Assembly (NCBI GenBank): GCA_017535865.1
Contig: JAFXTM010000079.1
Span: 1 to 50,517, forward strand
Direction: 5' to 3'
DNA length: 50,517 bases
From: Oscillospiraceae bacterium
GTDB lineage: Bacteria > Bacillota > Clostridia > Oscillospirales > Oscillospiraceae
Under the pieces are notes generated by a model. The model did not search any database. It was not told where the DNA came from and saw nothing but the letters and a program-made list of their open reading frames with translations. A program made the translations under genes and the position numbers. Positions 21,952 through 30,540 of the stretch are shown here, piece after piece. Positions within the stretch are counted from its first letter, which is position 1. Every line of letters begins with the position of its first letter.

Positions 21952-24951
21952 ATGAAAAAAATCCTTTCCTTTCTCTTGACCTTTGCGCTCCTCGCCGGCC
22001 TCTGCGCAGTTGCTGCGGCGGAGCCGGCGCCCGCTCTGCCCCAAGTGGGCGAGAGCGTGTACGGCTTTACCCTGAAGGAGTCGCGCGCCTTCCCTCTGGT
22101 CGGCGCGCAGATGCTGGTTTTCGAGCACGAAAAGAGCGGCGCGAAGCTGACCTATATTGCCAACAACGATACGAACCGGGTCTTTGATCTGACCTTCTTC
22201 ACGCGGGCCGAGGACGAGACCGGCCTGCCCCACGTTCTGGAGCACGCGGTCCTGAAGGGCTCGGAGAAATACCCCTCCTCGAGCCTGTTTTTCAATCTCC
22301 TCTACCAGACCTACAACACCTACATGAACGCAGAGACGGGTCCAAACTACACGAGCTTCCCGGTGTCCAGCCTCTCCGAGGCGCAGCTCCTGCTCTACGC
22401 GGATTTCTACACGGACAGCTGTCTGCACCCGCGTGTGCTGGAGGACGAGAGCATTTTCCGGGAAGAGGCCTGGCGGTATCGCCTCGAGGACACGGACGCG
22501 CCGCTGCGCATTGAGGGGACGGTCTATTCTGAGATGCAGGCCGCGGCGAACCTGTACCAGAGCTCCTATTACAACATGATGAAGACCGCCTTTCCCGGCT
22601 CTGTATCCGGGAACCTCGCGGGCGGAGAGCCCTCGGACATCCCGCAGCTGAGCTGGGAAGCGCTGAAGGATTACCATACGCGTTATTATCTCCCCTCAAA
22701 CTGCATGGTCTGGCTCTACGGGAAGTTTGATGACTACGGCGCTTTTCTGAAGCTGCTGGACGAAGCCTTCTCTCCCTATGGCAGAGAGGCGTCGGTCTTT
22801 GCGGACACGGCCTATGCTCCGCTCGGCGAGAGCGCGGAGGCCTCTTTCCGCTTCCCGGCGGAGACGGGGACGGACACGGAATACGCCGCGGATCTCTACT
22901 ACGTCTTCCTCTGCCCGGGGCTGAAGGAGAACGCGCAGGAGGAGCTCTATCTCAACACCCTGACGGATCTGATGGCGGCGGAGGCCTCACCGGTGAGCCG
23001 AAAGCTGCAGGAATCGCTGCCGACAGCCTTCCTCGGGACCTGGATCTCCCTCGGGACCCCGGAGGCCGCGATTGTATTCAACGTGTCCGGGATCGACGCG
23101 GAGGATGCGCAGACCGCGCGGGACGCGATCGACGCGGGCCTGCGGGAGATCGCGGAAAGCGGCTTTGCGCAGGAGCTTGTGGACGCTCTGTCCTCCGGTC
23201 TGAACATGAATATGCGGCTGATCCGGGAGAACACCGCGCTCGGCATCAGCCTTCTCGCCGGACAGATGATCCCGTTCTACGCGGAGACCGGCCGGATCTT
23301 CGACTGCCTCGACTATATGGAGGGGCTCCGCCAACTCGACGCGTGGAATCAGGCGGGGGTCTACAGCCGCGTCGTCTCCGACTGGCTCCTCGCCTGTGAG
23401 ACCAGGGTGCTCACCGTCACCAGCCCGGAACCGGGGCTGCGCGAGGAGCTGGACGCGGCGGAGACAGAGCGCCTCGCGGCGGTGAAAGCGACCATGAGCG
23501 AAGAAGATCTGCTTGCTCTCGTCGCGCAGACGAACGCCGCAGAGGAAGAGGAGGACGCCTCGGCCGCGGTCGCGCAGCTGCGGGCGGTCACGGTACAGTC
23601 CCTGCCGGAGGAAGTCCCGCAGTATGAGGTTCGGGAGGCGCGCGGGGAGAACGGCCTGCGCTGGCTGTCCGCAGCGGCGGACGTGGACGACGTCGGCATG
23701 CCCGTGGTCCTGTTGGACGCCGCAGGCGTCCCGCAGGAGGACCTGCACTGGTTCGTGCTCTATCTGTCCCTCCTCGGGCAGCTCGACACCGCCTCTCACA
23801 CGCAGGAAGAGCTGGAGCCCCTGCTCTCCCGCTATCTGTACGGTGCGGAGTTCCGCCAGTCGCTGATGGATCAGTACGGGACGAAGGACTACCACCCCTA
23901 TCTCCGCGCTGGCTGGATCAGCGACGGCGCGGATCTGGAGATGGGCTATGCGCTTTTGTACGAAGTGCTTTTCGAGACGCGCTTTGACGACGCCGAGGCA
24001 CTCGGCGGCCTGATCGAGCGAAACCTGAGCGGGCTCAGAAGTCTCCTCGGCTACAGCGCCTACAACACCATGATGTACCGCGCTCTTGGCGCCGAGACAC
24101 CGCTCTACGCCTACTACAGCTGGTGCAACGGTCTGGATTACTTTGCCTTTCTGGGTGAAACCGCGCAGCGGATGAGCGAGGAGCCCGAGGCGGTCGTGCG
24201 GAAGCTGGAGGAGATCCAGCGCCGCTTCTGCAACAGCACGAACGCCGTCTCTCTCTTTGCGGGCTCGCAGGACATGATCGCGGAAAACCGCAGCCTGTCC
24301 GGGCACTTCTTCTCCAGGCTGAACGCCGAGCCGGTCGAGGCCGTGGACTACGTCTTCGAAACTCCGGCCATGCGCGAGGCGCTCGTGGTGGACGAGACCG
24401 TGCAGTACAACGGCCTGGTCGGAAGCTATGAGGCGATGGGCCTCGCGGCCTACACGGCGGATCTGGACGCGGTTTCGGCGCTGGTGACGGATCTCTGCCT
24501 GCTCCCGATGCTCCGCGAGACTTATGGCGTGTATACCCCGATGCACTATTACGACAGCTTTGCCGGGGCCTATTTGATCTCCTACCGGGACCCGAACATC
24601 GAGGAAACCTTCGCGGTCTATGAGGCGCTCCCCGCCCTCCTGGAGGAGGCGGAGATCGATCAGGAGCAGCTCGACGGCTATATCCTCTCCTGCTACGCCG
24701 CCTACGCCATGCCGCAGGGAGAACTGAGCGGAGCTCTCGCCGCTGTCACGTCCCGTCTCTGCGGTGAGCCGGAGGATCTGAAACGGCAGCAGATGGAGGC
24801 GCTGAAAGCCCTGAGCCCGGAGACGCTGCGGGAATACGCCGAGGCCTACCGGGAGCTGGTACAGAACGGCAGGCGCTTCACAGTCGGCAGCGAGAGCGTC
24901 ATCAGCGAGCACGCGGAGCTGTACGATGTGATCCTCCGCCCCTTCTCGTGA
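21952..24951 (+). CDS. Secreted M16C-family zinc metalloprotease
   Basis: This 999-residue protein has a signal peptide (MKKILSFLLTFALLAGLCAV, cut near AAA-EP) and an insulinase/PreP-type fold. The inverted zinc motif is HVLEH at residues 94-98, with the third ligand Glu194 (TVYSEM). Length fits the one-chain M16C group of four homologous domains, which degrade peptides inside a closed chamber. Most bacterial relatives are cytoplasmic; this one should act outside the membrane. It lies downstream of a LysM peptide under the same class T promoter. It may trim or clear exported peptides and leaders, which is inference. Confidence 0.9.
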   Translation: MKKILSFLLTFALLAGLCAVAAAEPAPALPQVGESVYGFTLKESRAFPLVGAQMLVFEHEKSGAKLTYIANNDTNRVFDLTFFTRAEDETGLPHVLEHAVLKGSEKYPSSSLFFNLLYQTYNTYMNAETGPNYTSFPVSSLSEAQLLLYADFYTDSCLHPRVLEDESIFREEAWRYRLEDTDAPLRIEGTVYSEMQAAANLYQSSYYNMMKTAFPGSVSGNLAGGEPSDIPQLSWEALKDYHTRYYLPSNCMVWLYGKFDDYGAFLKLLDEAFSPYGREASVFADTAYAPLGESAEASFRFPAETGTDTEYAADLYYVFLCPGLKENAQEELYLNTLTDLMAAEASPVSRKLQESLPTAFLGTWISLGTPEAAIVFNVSGIDAEDAQTARDAIDAGLREIAESGFAQELVDALSSGLNMNMRLIRENTALGISLLAGQMIPFYAETGRIFDCLDYMEGLRQLDAWNQAGVYSRVVSDWLLACETRVLTVTSPEPGLREELDAAETERLAAVKATMSEEDLLALVAQTNAAEEEEDASAAVAQLRAVTVQSLPEEVPQYEVREARGENGLRWLSAAADVDDVGMPVVLLDAAGVPQEDLHWFVLYLSLLGQLDTASHTQEELEPLLSRYLYGAEFRQSLMDQYGTKDYHPYLRAGWISDGADLEMGYALLYEVLFETRFDDAEALGGLIERNLSGLRSLLGYSAYNTMMYRALGAETPLYAYYSWCNGLDYFAFLGETAQRMSEEPEAVVRKLEEIQRRFCNSTNAVSLFAGSQDMIAENRSLSGHFFSRLNAEPVEAVDYVFETPAMREALVVDETVQYNGLVGSYEAMGLAAYTADLDAVSALVTDLCLLPMLRETYGVYTPMHYYDSFAGAYLISYRDPNIEETFAVYEALPALLEEAEIDQEQLDGYILSCYAAYAMPQGELSGALAAVTSRLCGEPEDLKRQQMEALKALSPETLREYAEAYRELVQNGRRFTVGSESVISEHAELYDVILRPFS

Positions 24952-25017
24952 GCGGGAGCCCCGGGGCTCCCGCCGGGGCATACCATTTCCCGCCCGGCTT
25001 TTTCACATCGGGCGGGA
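24952..25017. repeat. Two strong inverted repeats after the protease gene
   Basis: A perfect 22-base palindrome (GCGGGAGCCCC and its complement, 24952-24973) and a second stem CCCGCCCG/CGGGCGGG (24990-25017) follow the stop codon. Neither has a T run on the plus strand, so they may stabilise the mRNA 3' end more than terminate. Confidence 0.5.
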
Positions 25018-25026
25018 GAGCCTTAC

Positions 25027-25057
25027 TGGACATTTGTTGGACCTCCCGTTATAGAAT
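25027..25057 (+). promoter_or_regulatory. Class G operator-promoter (site 3)
   Basis: TGGACA (25027) and TGGACC (25038) are 11 bp apart, with TAGAAT 8 bases later. The block TACTGGACATTTGTTGGAC matches site 1 exactly. It drives the LURP-one gene. Confidence 0.75.
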
Positions 25058-25140
25058 CAATAAAATGGAATATTAGGGTCTTTTTAAAAAACCGGCGCGG
25101 AGACGACGGCGCCGGGAGGAGACAAAGGAAAGGAGAAAAC

Positions 25141-25716
25141 ATGGGATTCTTTTCAAAGCTCAACGGCTTCCACGCAGCGGGCGAGGGCCCGAGCGCGAGC
25201 TGTCTGGAAAAATACGGCGCGCCGAAGCGCTCGCTCTTTACCGAACTTGATCCAGGTGACCTGCATCAGAAGATCGAGGTCAAGGATGAGCAGGGACAGA
25301 CCTTGTACCGGACGAAGTCCTCGGTCATCGCCGTTCGCGGCAAGACCGACCTGTTTGACGCAGACGGCGCGCTGGTCGCGCATCTCGAAAAAAAGCCGAT
25401 CAGCCTGCACGAGGAGCACTATATCGCCATGGCGGACGGGCGGAAGATCACGCTCTCGAACGAGCTGTTCCATGTCTTTAAGGACGTCACCAACATCCGG
25501 GGTCTTGACTGGCAGCTCCAGGGCAATGTGCTGGGTCTGAACTTCACGCTCTTCGACCAGAACGGCGAGCCGATCGCGGCGATCGGCCAGAAAATGGTAT
25601 CCATGCATGACCGTTACAGCATCGATCTCTACCAGCCGCAGCACGAGAAAACCGTGGTGGCGATCGTGATCCAGCTTCAGAAAATGCTCACCGCCCGGCG
25701 AGAAAACAGAGAATAA
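25141..25716 (+). CDS. LURP-one-related (DUF567/Tubby-like) protein
   Basis: This 191-residue protein, with no signal peptide, has the LURP-one fold pattern: repeated strands in which a ligand phrase is followed by its inverse (YRTKSSVIAVRGKTDLFDAD, then VAHLEKKPISLHEEHYIAMA and WQLQGNVLGLNFTLFDQNGE). Bacterial members are thought to bind lipid or act as scramblase-like or scaffold proteins, but the role is not established. It has its own class G promoter, the only target of that class outside the regulator/exporter and LysM genes. It may sit at the membrane. Confidence 0.8.
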   Translation: MGFFSKLNGFHAAGEGPSASCLEKYGAPKRSLFTELDPGDLHQKIEVKDEQGQTLYRTKSSVIAVRGKTDLFDADGALVAHLEKKPISLHEEHYIAMADGRKITLSNELFHVFKDVTNIRGLDWQLQGNVLGLNFTLFDQNGEPIAAIGQKMVSMHDRYSIDLYQPQHEKTVVAIVIQLQKMLTARRENRE

Positions 25717-25757
25717 AGCGCGGCGGCGGTGTTAAGAAAGGAGCGAAGGATGCAGCA

Positions 25758-26929
25758 ATGATTACGGATGGATTCACCTATGTAGCCGTGCTGCTGTTCA
25801 TGGCGGACGTGTTGGTCGCCATGGAGAACACAGCCAAGGGAGCGTTGAAAGCATTTTTTAGTATGTCCCCGCTGTCGTGCTGTGCTATCTGATCGCGATG
25901 TTCTTATGCACGCTGAAAGTATGGGACCTGGACGAGACGAAGGCAGCCTGCGGCGCGTTGAAGAACAATCTGACTTACGCGATGATCTTTGCGATGCTGC
26001 TGCGCTGTGACATCCGCAAGGTGCTGCGCCTGGGGCCGCGGATGCTGCTGGGCTTCTTCTCCGCGACTGTGACCATCATGGCGGGCTTCATCGTGGCCTT
26101 TCTTGTAATGAAGCGGTTCATCGGCAGTGATGCCTGGATGGGCCTCGGCGCGCTGTGCGGCTCGTGGATCGGCGGCAGCGGCAACATGGTGGCGGTGCAG
26201 GCGGCGCTGAACATCTCCGAGGCAGACATGGGCTACGCGCTGGTGATCGATTCCATCGACTATTCGCTGTGGGTGATGTTCCTGCTCTGGGCCGTCCATC
26301 TGGCCCCTCGCTTCAATCAATGGACCAGGGCCGATACCAGTCGGCTGGACAAGGTTTCTGTCCGGTTGGAGGACGAGGCAAAGCTGAACACGAAGCCCGC
26401 CACACTGCAGAGCCTGCTGCTGTTGATCGGCTGCGCGTTCCTGGTCAGCGCGATCGCTACGAAGGTGGGCGCAAAGCTCTACGCCTGGACGGGCTTTTCC
26501 GACAAGGCGACATGGACGGTGTTGTTTGTCACTGCAGTCGCGTTGTTCTGCGCCCTCACCCCTCTTGGCAAGGTCGCCGGCTCCCATGAGTTATCCAACC
26601 TGCTGCTGTACGCGGTGATCGGGCTGCTGGCTTCCCGCGCCGGTTTATTGGAGCTGGGCAATGCCCCGGCCTGGATCCTCACCGGCTTCGTCGTGCTGGC
26701 GATTCATACCGCGCTCAGGCTGCTGATCTGCAGGCTGCTGAAGCTCGACCTGTTCACCGCCGGCGTCGCGTCGCTTGCCAACATCGGGGGAACGGCCTCC
26801 GCGCCGGTACTGGCCGGTTCCTACGCCGGGTCGCTGGTGCCCGTGGGCATCCTGATGGCGCTGATGGGCTATGTGGTGGGTACGCCGCTGGCCACGCTCT
26901 GCGCGAATATTATGAGAATGCTCGCGTGA
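25758..26929 (+). pseudogene. DUF819 membrane protein, frameshifted
   Basis: DUF819 proteins are 8-10-helix membrane proteins resembling sodium/solute transporters. The first frame (MITDGFTYVAVLLFMADVLV, then AMENTAKGALKAFF) stops at 25892. The rest continues in another frame as YVPAVVLCYLIAMFLCTLKV through to the end, with the conserved GSWIGGSGNMVAVQ and IGGTASAPVLAGSY motifs. The break lies at TTTTTTAGTATG (about 25854-25865). One extra A would give KAFFKYVPAVV, the normal family sequence. So one base was lost, in the genome or in the assembly. A restart at the ATG at 25877 would yield a protein lacking the first helix. Function otherwise unknown. Confidence 0.8.
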
Positions 26930-26934
26930 CCGGG

Positions 26935-26968
26935 TGTGATACTTGTGTGAGAAAGGCTGTGCTACGCT
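26935..26968 (+). promoter_or_regulatory. Class T operator-promoter (site 7)
   Basis: TGTGATA (26935) and TGTGAGA (26946) are 11 bp apart, then TGC-TACGCT after 10 bases. It drives the VanY lipoprotein and, with no terminator seen, probably the L,D-transpeptidase, the GG zinc-ribbon and the DUF3089 fusion genes. Confidence 0.75.
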
Positions 26969-27070
26969 GATCACAGCAAAAGACAAGGCGAGTATGGAAG
27001 CCATCTTTTCGCGCTTTATGCTCGTGCTGGATTAAATGCAGCAGAAAAAACAATCAGGAGGAAAAATGTA

Positions 27071-29062
27071 ATGAAGAGACTTGTCTGTATTGTGATTTGC
27101 GCCGTTATGCTGTTCGCGCTGTGTGCGTGCGGCGCACAGCCTGCAGCTTCCGCACAGGAGACTCCCGCCGCCCCGGATCCGGCAGCGGAATGGACGCGCG
27201 AGGGCTTTTTTGCGGACGAAAACGAGAACATGCTCTCCGTCACATGGATGGACGACATCGACGAGCCCGGCTGGTATGTCGGCTGCATGCTGGGCGAAGA
27301 CTTTATCGAGGATTCCTGGGGCGGCACCCTTGCACAGGAGGGAAGCACGCTGCGCGGTACGCTCCTTTCTTCCGGCAGCAAGGCTGATCTCACTGTCACC
27401 GTTTCGGAAGAGGGCGAGGATGGCCTTCTTCTCGTGGTCGAAGGAGGAGAAACATACCACTTCACCTCCATGGGAGATATGACGGCCAGCATTATTGTGA
27501 CAGTCAACACGGAAGGTTGGGGCATGATTGGCTATGAGGAGGGCGAGACCGTACCGGAGCTCGATCCCGAGTGGCCCTATCAGTCAGCGCAGGTCAATCT
27601 GGGCGAGCCTGCGACCTACACCTTCGCCGCCGCGCCCGAGTCGGGCAATCTTTTCGTGAAGTGGACGAAGAACGGCGAGGACTTCTCCACAGAGCCGGTC
27701 ATCACCGTGCTGCTGGACGAGAGCGCGGACTATGTCGCCGTATTCGAGGCGGATGCCGACTGGCAGAATCCTGTTATGAACTTCATCGGCGAATATCAGA
27801 GCGGCCGGGCCCACGCCCTGGTTGCGTGCTCCGGGAACGAGGACGCATGGATCACCATCGAGTGGGGCAGCAGCGCCTGGGAACTGGCCCGCTGGGACAT
27901 CATAGGGCGCCTGGACACCGAGACCTTGACTGTTGCATATTCCGGTGTCACCAAGTCTATTGTCACCTATGATGACAACGGGGAGATCGTGAGCCAGGAG
28001 CCGGAATATGAGGACGGCACCGGCACCATCACCTTCCACGACGACGGGACCTTCACCTGGCACGAGGATCAGTCCGCATACGGGGAGGACATGCTGTTCG
28101 AGTGGCTGCCGGTGACGGCGGGGATCGACTATCTCGTGCTCGTCAACAAGCTCAACCCCCTGCCCGACGGCTGGGAGGACGCGCTGGAGACCGTGACGAT
28201 CACCAACTCCGTGGGCGACGAGGTCGAGGTGGAGGCGAAAGCTTACGCGGCCTACGAGATGCTGAAGGCCGATCTGGAGGAGAACGACGGTATTTATCTC
28301 GAGCTTGACTCCGCCCGACGCAGCGTGGCCGCGCAGCAGGACATCATGGACCGCTTCATTGAGAAATACGGGGCGGATTACGCGGCCAAGACGGTCGCGC
28401 AGCCCGGTTACTCCGAGCACCATACCGGCCTTGCACTGGATCTTTACTTCAAGACCTTGAACAAAGACGGCAGCTTTACCGACGTCTATTACAACGAGGA
28501 CATGGAGAAAGACGAGTACAAGGACGTCTGGGAGACAATCCATTCCAAACTCGCGGATTACGGCTTCATCCTGCGCTATCTCGAGGGCGAAGAGCACATC
28601 ACCGGCTACCGTTATGAGCCCTGGCACATCCGTTATGTGGACAGCGCGGAGATTGCGCGGGAGATCATGTCCCGGCCCGGTCTGACGCTGGAGGAGTATC
28701 TGGCGGGGCAGGATGCGCCGGAGCCCGTCATCGATCTGAGCGGTTCCGCTCTCTACACGGAAGAGGAACTGCTTGACGCCATGCTCGCCGTCAAGTGCAG
28801 CTTCGCCTCCTTTGCGGGCTGCGAGCTGCACGCCGTCCGCTACGCCGGGGACGAAGCCGGCAATGAAGAGAATCTCGCCTGGCTCAATTCGCTGAACGAG
28901 GGCGCGAACTACACGCAGGCGGCCGAGCTCCTGACGGACTTCCATTCTCCGGTCGAGGGCGGGCCTTATGCCTGGGAGCCGGATACGGAGTACATCGACT
29001 ACCAGTGGTGGCTGGCCCGCAGCGAGGGCGGCGGCTGGGAGATCGTGAGCCGGGGCTATTGA
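27071..29062 (+). CDS. Lipoprotein with VanY-type D,D-carboxypeptidase domain
   Basis: This 663-residue surface lipoprotein (lipobox ALCAC, Cys about residue 20) has an N-terminal half of beta-rich repeats, one resembling a bacterial InlB-B repeat (PATYTFAAAPESGNLFVKWT). At about 365-535 is an M15B carboxypeptidase with SEHHTGLALD (His450, Asp near 457) and EPWHIRYV (Glu516, His519), the zinc and catalytic residues of VanY. It should remove terminal D-Ala from wall peptides. The last ~105 residues, ending WWLARSEGGGWEIVSRGY, are nearly identical to the end of the next gene's product. Under a class T promoter it belongs to the regulon. Confidence 0.9.
   Translation: MKRLVCIVICAVMLFALCACGAQPAASAQETPAAPDPAAEWTREGFFADENENMLSVTWMDDIDEPGWYVGCMLGEDFIEDSWGGTLAQEGSTLRGTLLSSGSKADLTVTVSEEGEDGLLLVVEGGETYHFTSMGDMTASIIVTVNTEGWGMIGYEEGETVPELDPEWPYQSAQVNLGEPATYTFAAAPESGNLFVKWTKNGEDFSTEPVITVLLDESADYVAVFEADADWQNPVMNFIGEYQSGRAHALVACSGNEDAWITIEWGSSAWELARWDIIGRLDTETLTVAYSGVTKSIVTYDDNGEIVSQEPEYEDGTGTITFHDDGTFTWHEDQSAYGEDMLFEWLPVTAGIDYLVLVNKLNPLPDGWEDALETVTITNSVGDEVEVEAKAYAAYEMLKADLEENDGIYLELDSARRSVAAQQDIMDRFIEKYGADYAAKTVAQPGYSEHHTGLALDLYFKTLNKDGSFTDVYYNEDMEKDEYKDVWETIHSKLADYGFILRYLEGEEHITGYRYEPWHIRYVDSAEIAREIMSRPGLTLEEYLAGQDAPEPVIDLSGSALYTEEELLDAMLAVKCSFASFAGCELHAVRYAGDEAGNEENLAWLNSLNEGANYTQAAELLTDFHSPVEGGPYAWEPDTEYIDYQWWLARSEGGGWEIVSRGY
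28750..29062 (+). repeat. Shared C-terminal module, copy 1 (VanY)
   Basis: The last ~105 codons match 29900-30212 closely at DNA level (for example RYAGDEAGNEENLAWLNSLN against RYAGDEANNEENLAWLNSLN), so one gene copied its tail to the other recently. Confidence 0.85.
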
Positions 29063-29117
29063 GCGGGAAGGCAATCCGCAGAATAACAGAGGAAAAAACG
29101 ACGAAGGAGGAACTTAC

Positions 29118-30212
29118 ATGAAATCCAGACTCACATGCTTACTCATCTTCGTACTGGCGGCGGCGCTCCTTATGGCGCCTGCGGCCTATGCCGCGGAGGA
29201 CGGCCTGTTCTCCTCCGGGCAGGAGGAGCAGGCCTCTCCCGCCTGGGTGAGGATCATCCCGGAGGCGCTCGATCCGGACGTCACGCAGCTTTTCGTCGTC
29301 GCCGGTCTCGGCATGGACAAGACCACCGCCACGATCTCCCTGCACGAACGGGATGAAAACGGCGCCTGGAAGCAGCTTTTCTCCACGCCCGGCTTTGTCG
29401 GGAAATACGGTCTGGTGCTCGACAGCGAACGCAGAGAGGGCTGCGGCCGGACGCCTGTTGGTACGTACCGTTTCAACAAGGCCTTCGGTATCGCCGAGGA
29501 TCCCGGCTGTGCTATCCCGTACATCCAGGTGGATGAGAATACTTACTGGTCCGGAGATCCGGACCGGCAGTATAATCAGATGGTCGATATCCGTGAGGTG
29601 CCGGATCTGGTCCTGGATGACAGCGAGCATATCGTGGATTATCAGTTTGAATATCAGTACTGCCTCAACATCAGCTTCAACGAGGACGGGACTCCGGGCC
29701 GCGGTTCCGCGATCTTCCTGCATTGTTTCGGCGTCGTGAAGCCCTATACCGGCGGCTGCGTCGCTCTGCCGGAAAACATCATGAAGCTCGTTATGCAGCG
29801 AGTGCGGCCTGACTGTGTCGTCGTGATCGACACGCTGGAGCATCTGAGCGGCGGCGCGTACATCGGCTCGGGCTTTACGGTCGATGCCGGCGAGTCAGCT
29901 CTCTATTCCGAGCGGGATCTGGACGAGGCGGTGGCAGCCGTCTGGACTGAGTTCAGAGGCTGGCAGGGCTGTGAGCTTCACACCGTCCGCTACGCCGGGG
30001 ACGAGGCCAACAACGAAGAGAATCTCGCCTGGCTCAATTCGCTGAACGAGGGTGCAGATTACACGCAGGCGGTCGAGCTCCTGACGGACTTTCATTCCCC
30101 GGTCGAGGACGGTCCCTATGCCTGGGACCCGGATACGGAGTATACCGACTTTCAGTGGTGGCTGGCCCGCAGTGAGGGCGGCGGCTGGGAGCTCGTGAGC
30201 TGGGGTTATTGA
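29118..30212 (+). CDS. L,D-transpeptidase (YkuD family), secreted
   Basis: This 364-residue protein has a signal peptide (cut near AYA-AE). The YkuD domain (about 45-240) includes GYLVLDS-like strands, GRTPVGTYRFN, and the active site HCFGVVKPYTGGCVALP with His202 and catalytic Cys214. It should form 3-3 peptidoglycan cross-links or attach proteins to the wall. Its substrate, the tetrapeptide, is what a D,D-carboxypeptidase such as the VanY-type neighbour makes. The C-terminal ~105 residues duplicate the end of that neighbour. The two genes are 55 bases apart and surely cotranscribed. Confidence 0.9.
   Translation: MKSRLTCLLIFVLAAALLMAPAAYAAEDGLFSSGQEEQASPAWVRIIPEALDPDVTQLFVVAGLGMDKTTATISLHERDENGAWKQLFSTPGFVGKYGLVLDSERREGCGRTPVGTYRFNKAFGIAEDPGCAIPYIQVDENTYWSGDPDRQYNQMVDIREVPDLVLDDSEHIVDYQFEYQYCLNISFNEDGTPGRGSAIFLHCFGVVKPYTGGCVALPENIMKLVMQRVRPDCVVVIDTLEHLSGGAYIGSGFTVDAGESALYSERDLDEAVAAVWTEFRGWQGCELHTVRYAGDEANNEENLAWLNSLNEGADYTQAVELLTDFHSPVEDGPYAWDPDTEYTDFQWWLARSEGGGWELVSWGY
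29900..30212 (+). repeat. Shared C-terminal module, copy 2 (L,D-transpeptidase)
   Basis: Second copy of the module at 28750-29062. It is a compact domain rich in Trp and Tyr with no catalytic residues visible, probably for binding or for protein contact on the surface. Confidence 0.85.
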
Positions 30213-30275
30213 GGGAGGAGCCGACTCGTCGGGCGCGGCCCGGCGAACCAAGCGTGTGAAACGGAGGGAACAGCC

Positions 30276-30524
30276 ATGAACGGCAAGAGAACGGAGCGGG
30301 TGCTCCGGGCCATAGACCCCGACGAGCTGGCCGGGGCAGTGGGCGGCAAGGCCATCACCGCCGAAGAGCTGCGGGTGGCGGCGTGTCCGGCGCACCACGC
30401 CAACGCCTCACCCACCGGCCGGGAGCGGGAGGCCTCTTTCCTTCTCTTCTGGCACCGCCGGCAGCGGGAGTACCGCTGCCCGGACTGCGGCTTCGTTTGG
30501 TGGAGAGACGAGAACGGAACGTGA
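30276..30524 (+). CDS. Double-glycine leader protein with zinc-ribbon-like core
   Basis: This 82-residue protein has a leader-like start ending IDPDELAGAVGG (Gly-Gly at 23-24), in line with the other leaders here. The mature part has Cys-Pro-Ala-His-His (AACPAHHANAS) and a C-terminal YRCPDCGFVWWRDENG, which could bind one zinc ion. It lies between the L,D-transpeptidase and the DUF3089 fusion gene in the same direction, with an AGGGA ribosome binding site. If exported it would be a secreted zinc-binding microprotein. Alternatively it is a cytosolic protein whose GG is coincidental, which I think less likely. Confidence 0.65.
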   Translation: MNGKRTERVLRAIDPDELAGAVGGKAITAEELRVAACPAHHANASPTGREREASFLLFWHRRQREYRCPDCGFVWWRDENGT

Positions 30525-30540
30525 ATGACAAGAGGAGTGG

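Noticed and set aside
27071-29062. VanY together with VanX (39908) as a vancomycin resistance cluster.
   Set aside because: No vanH, vanA/B-type ligase or VanR/VanS pair is present, and the enzymes are 10 kb apart in different operons; wall turnover is the simpler reading.
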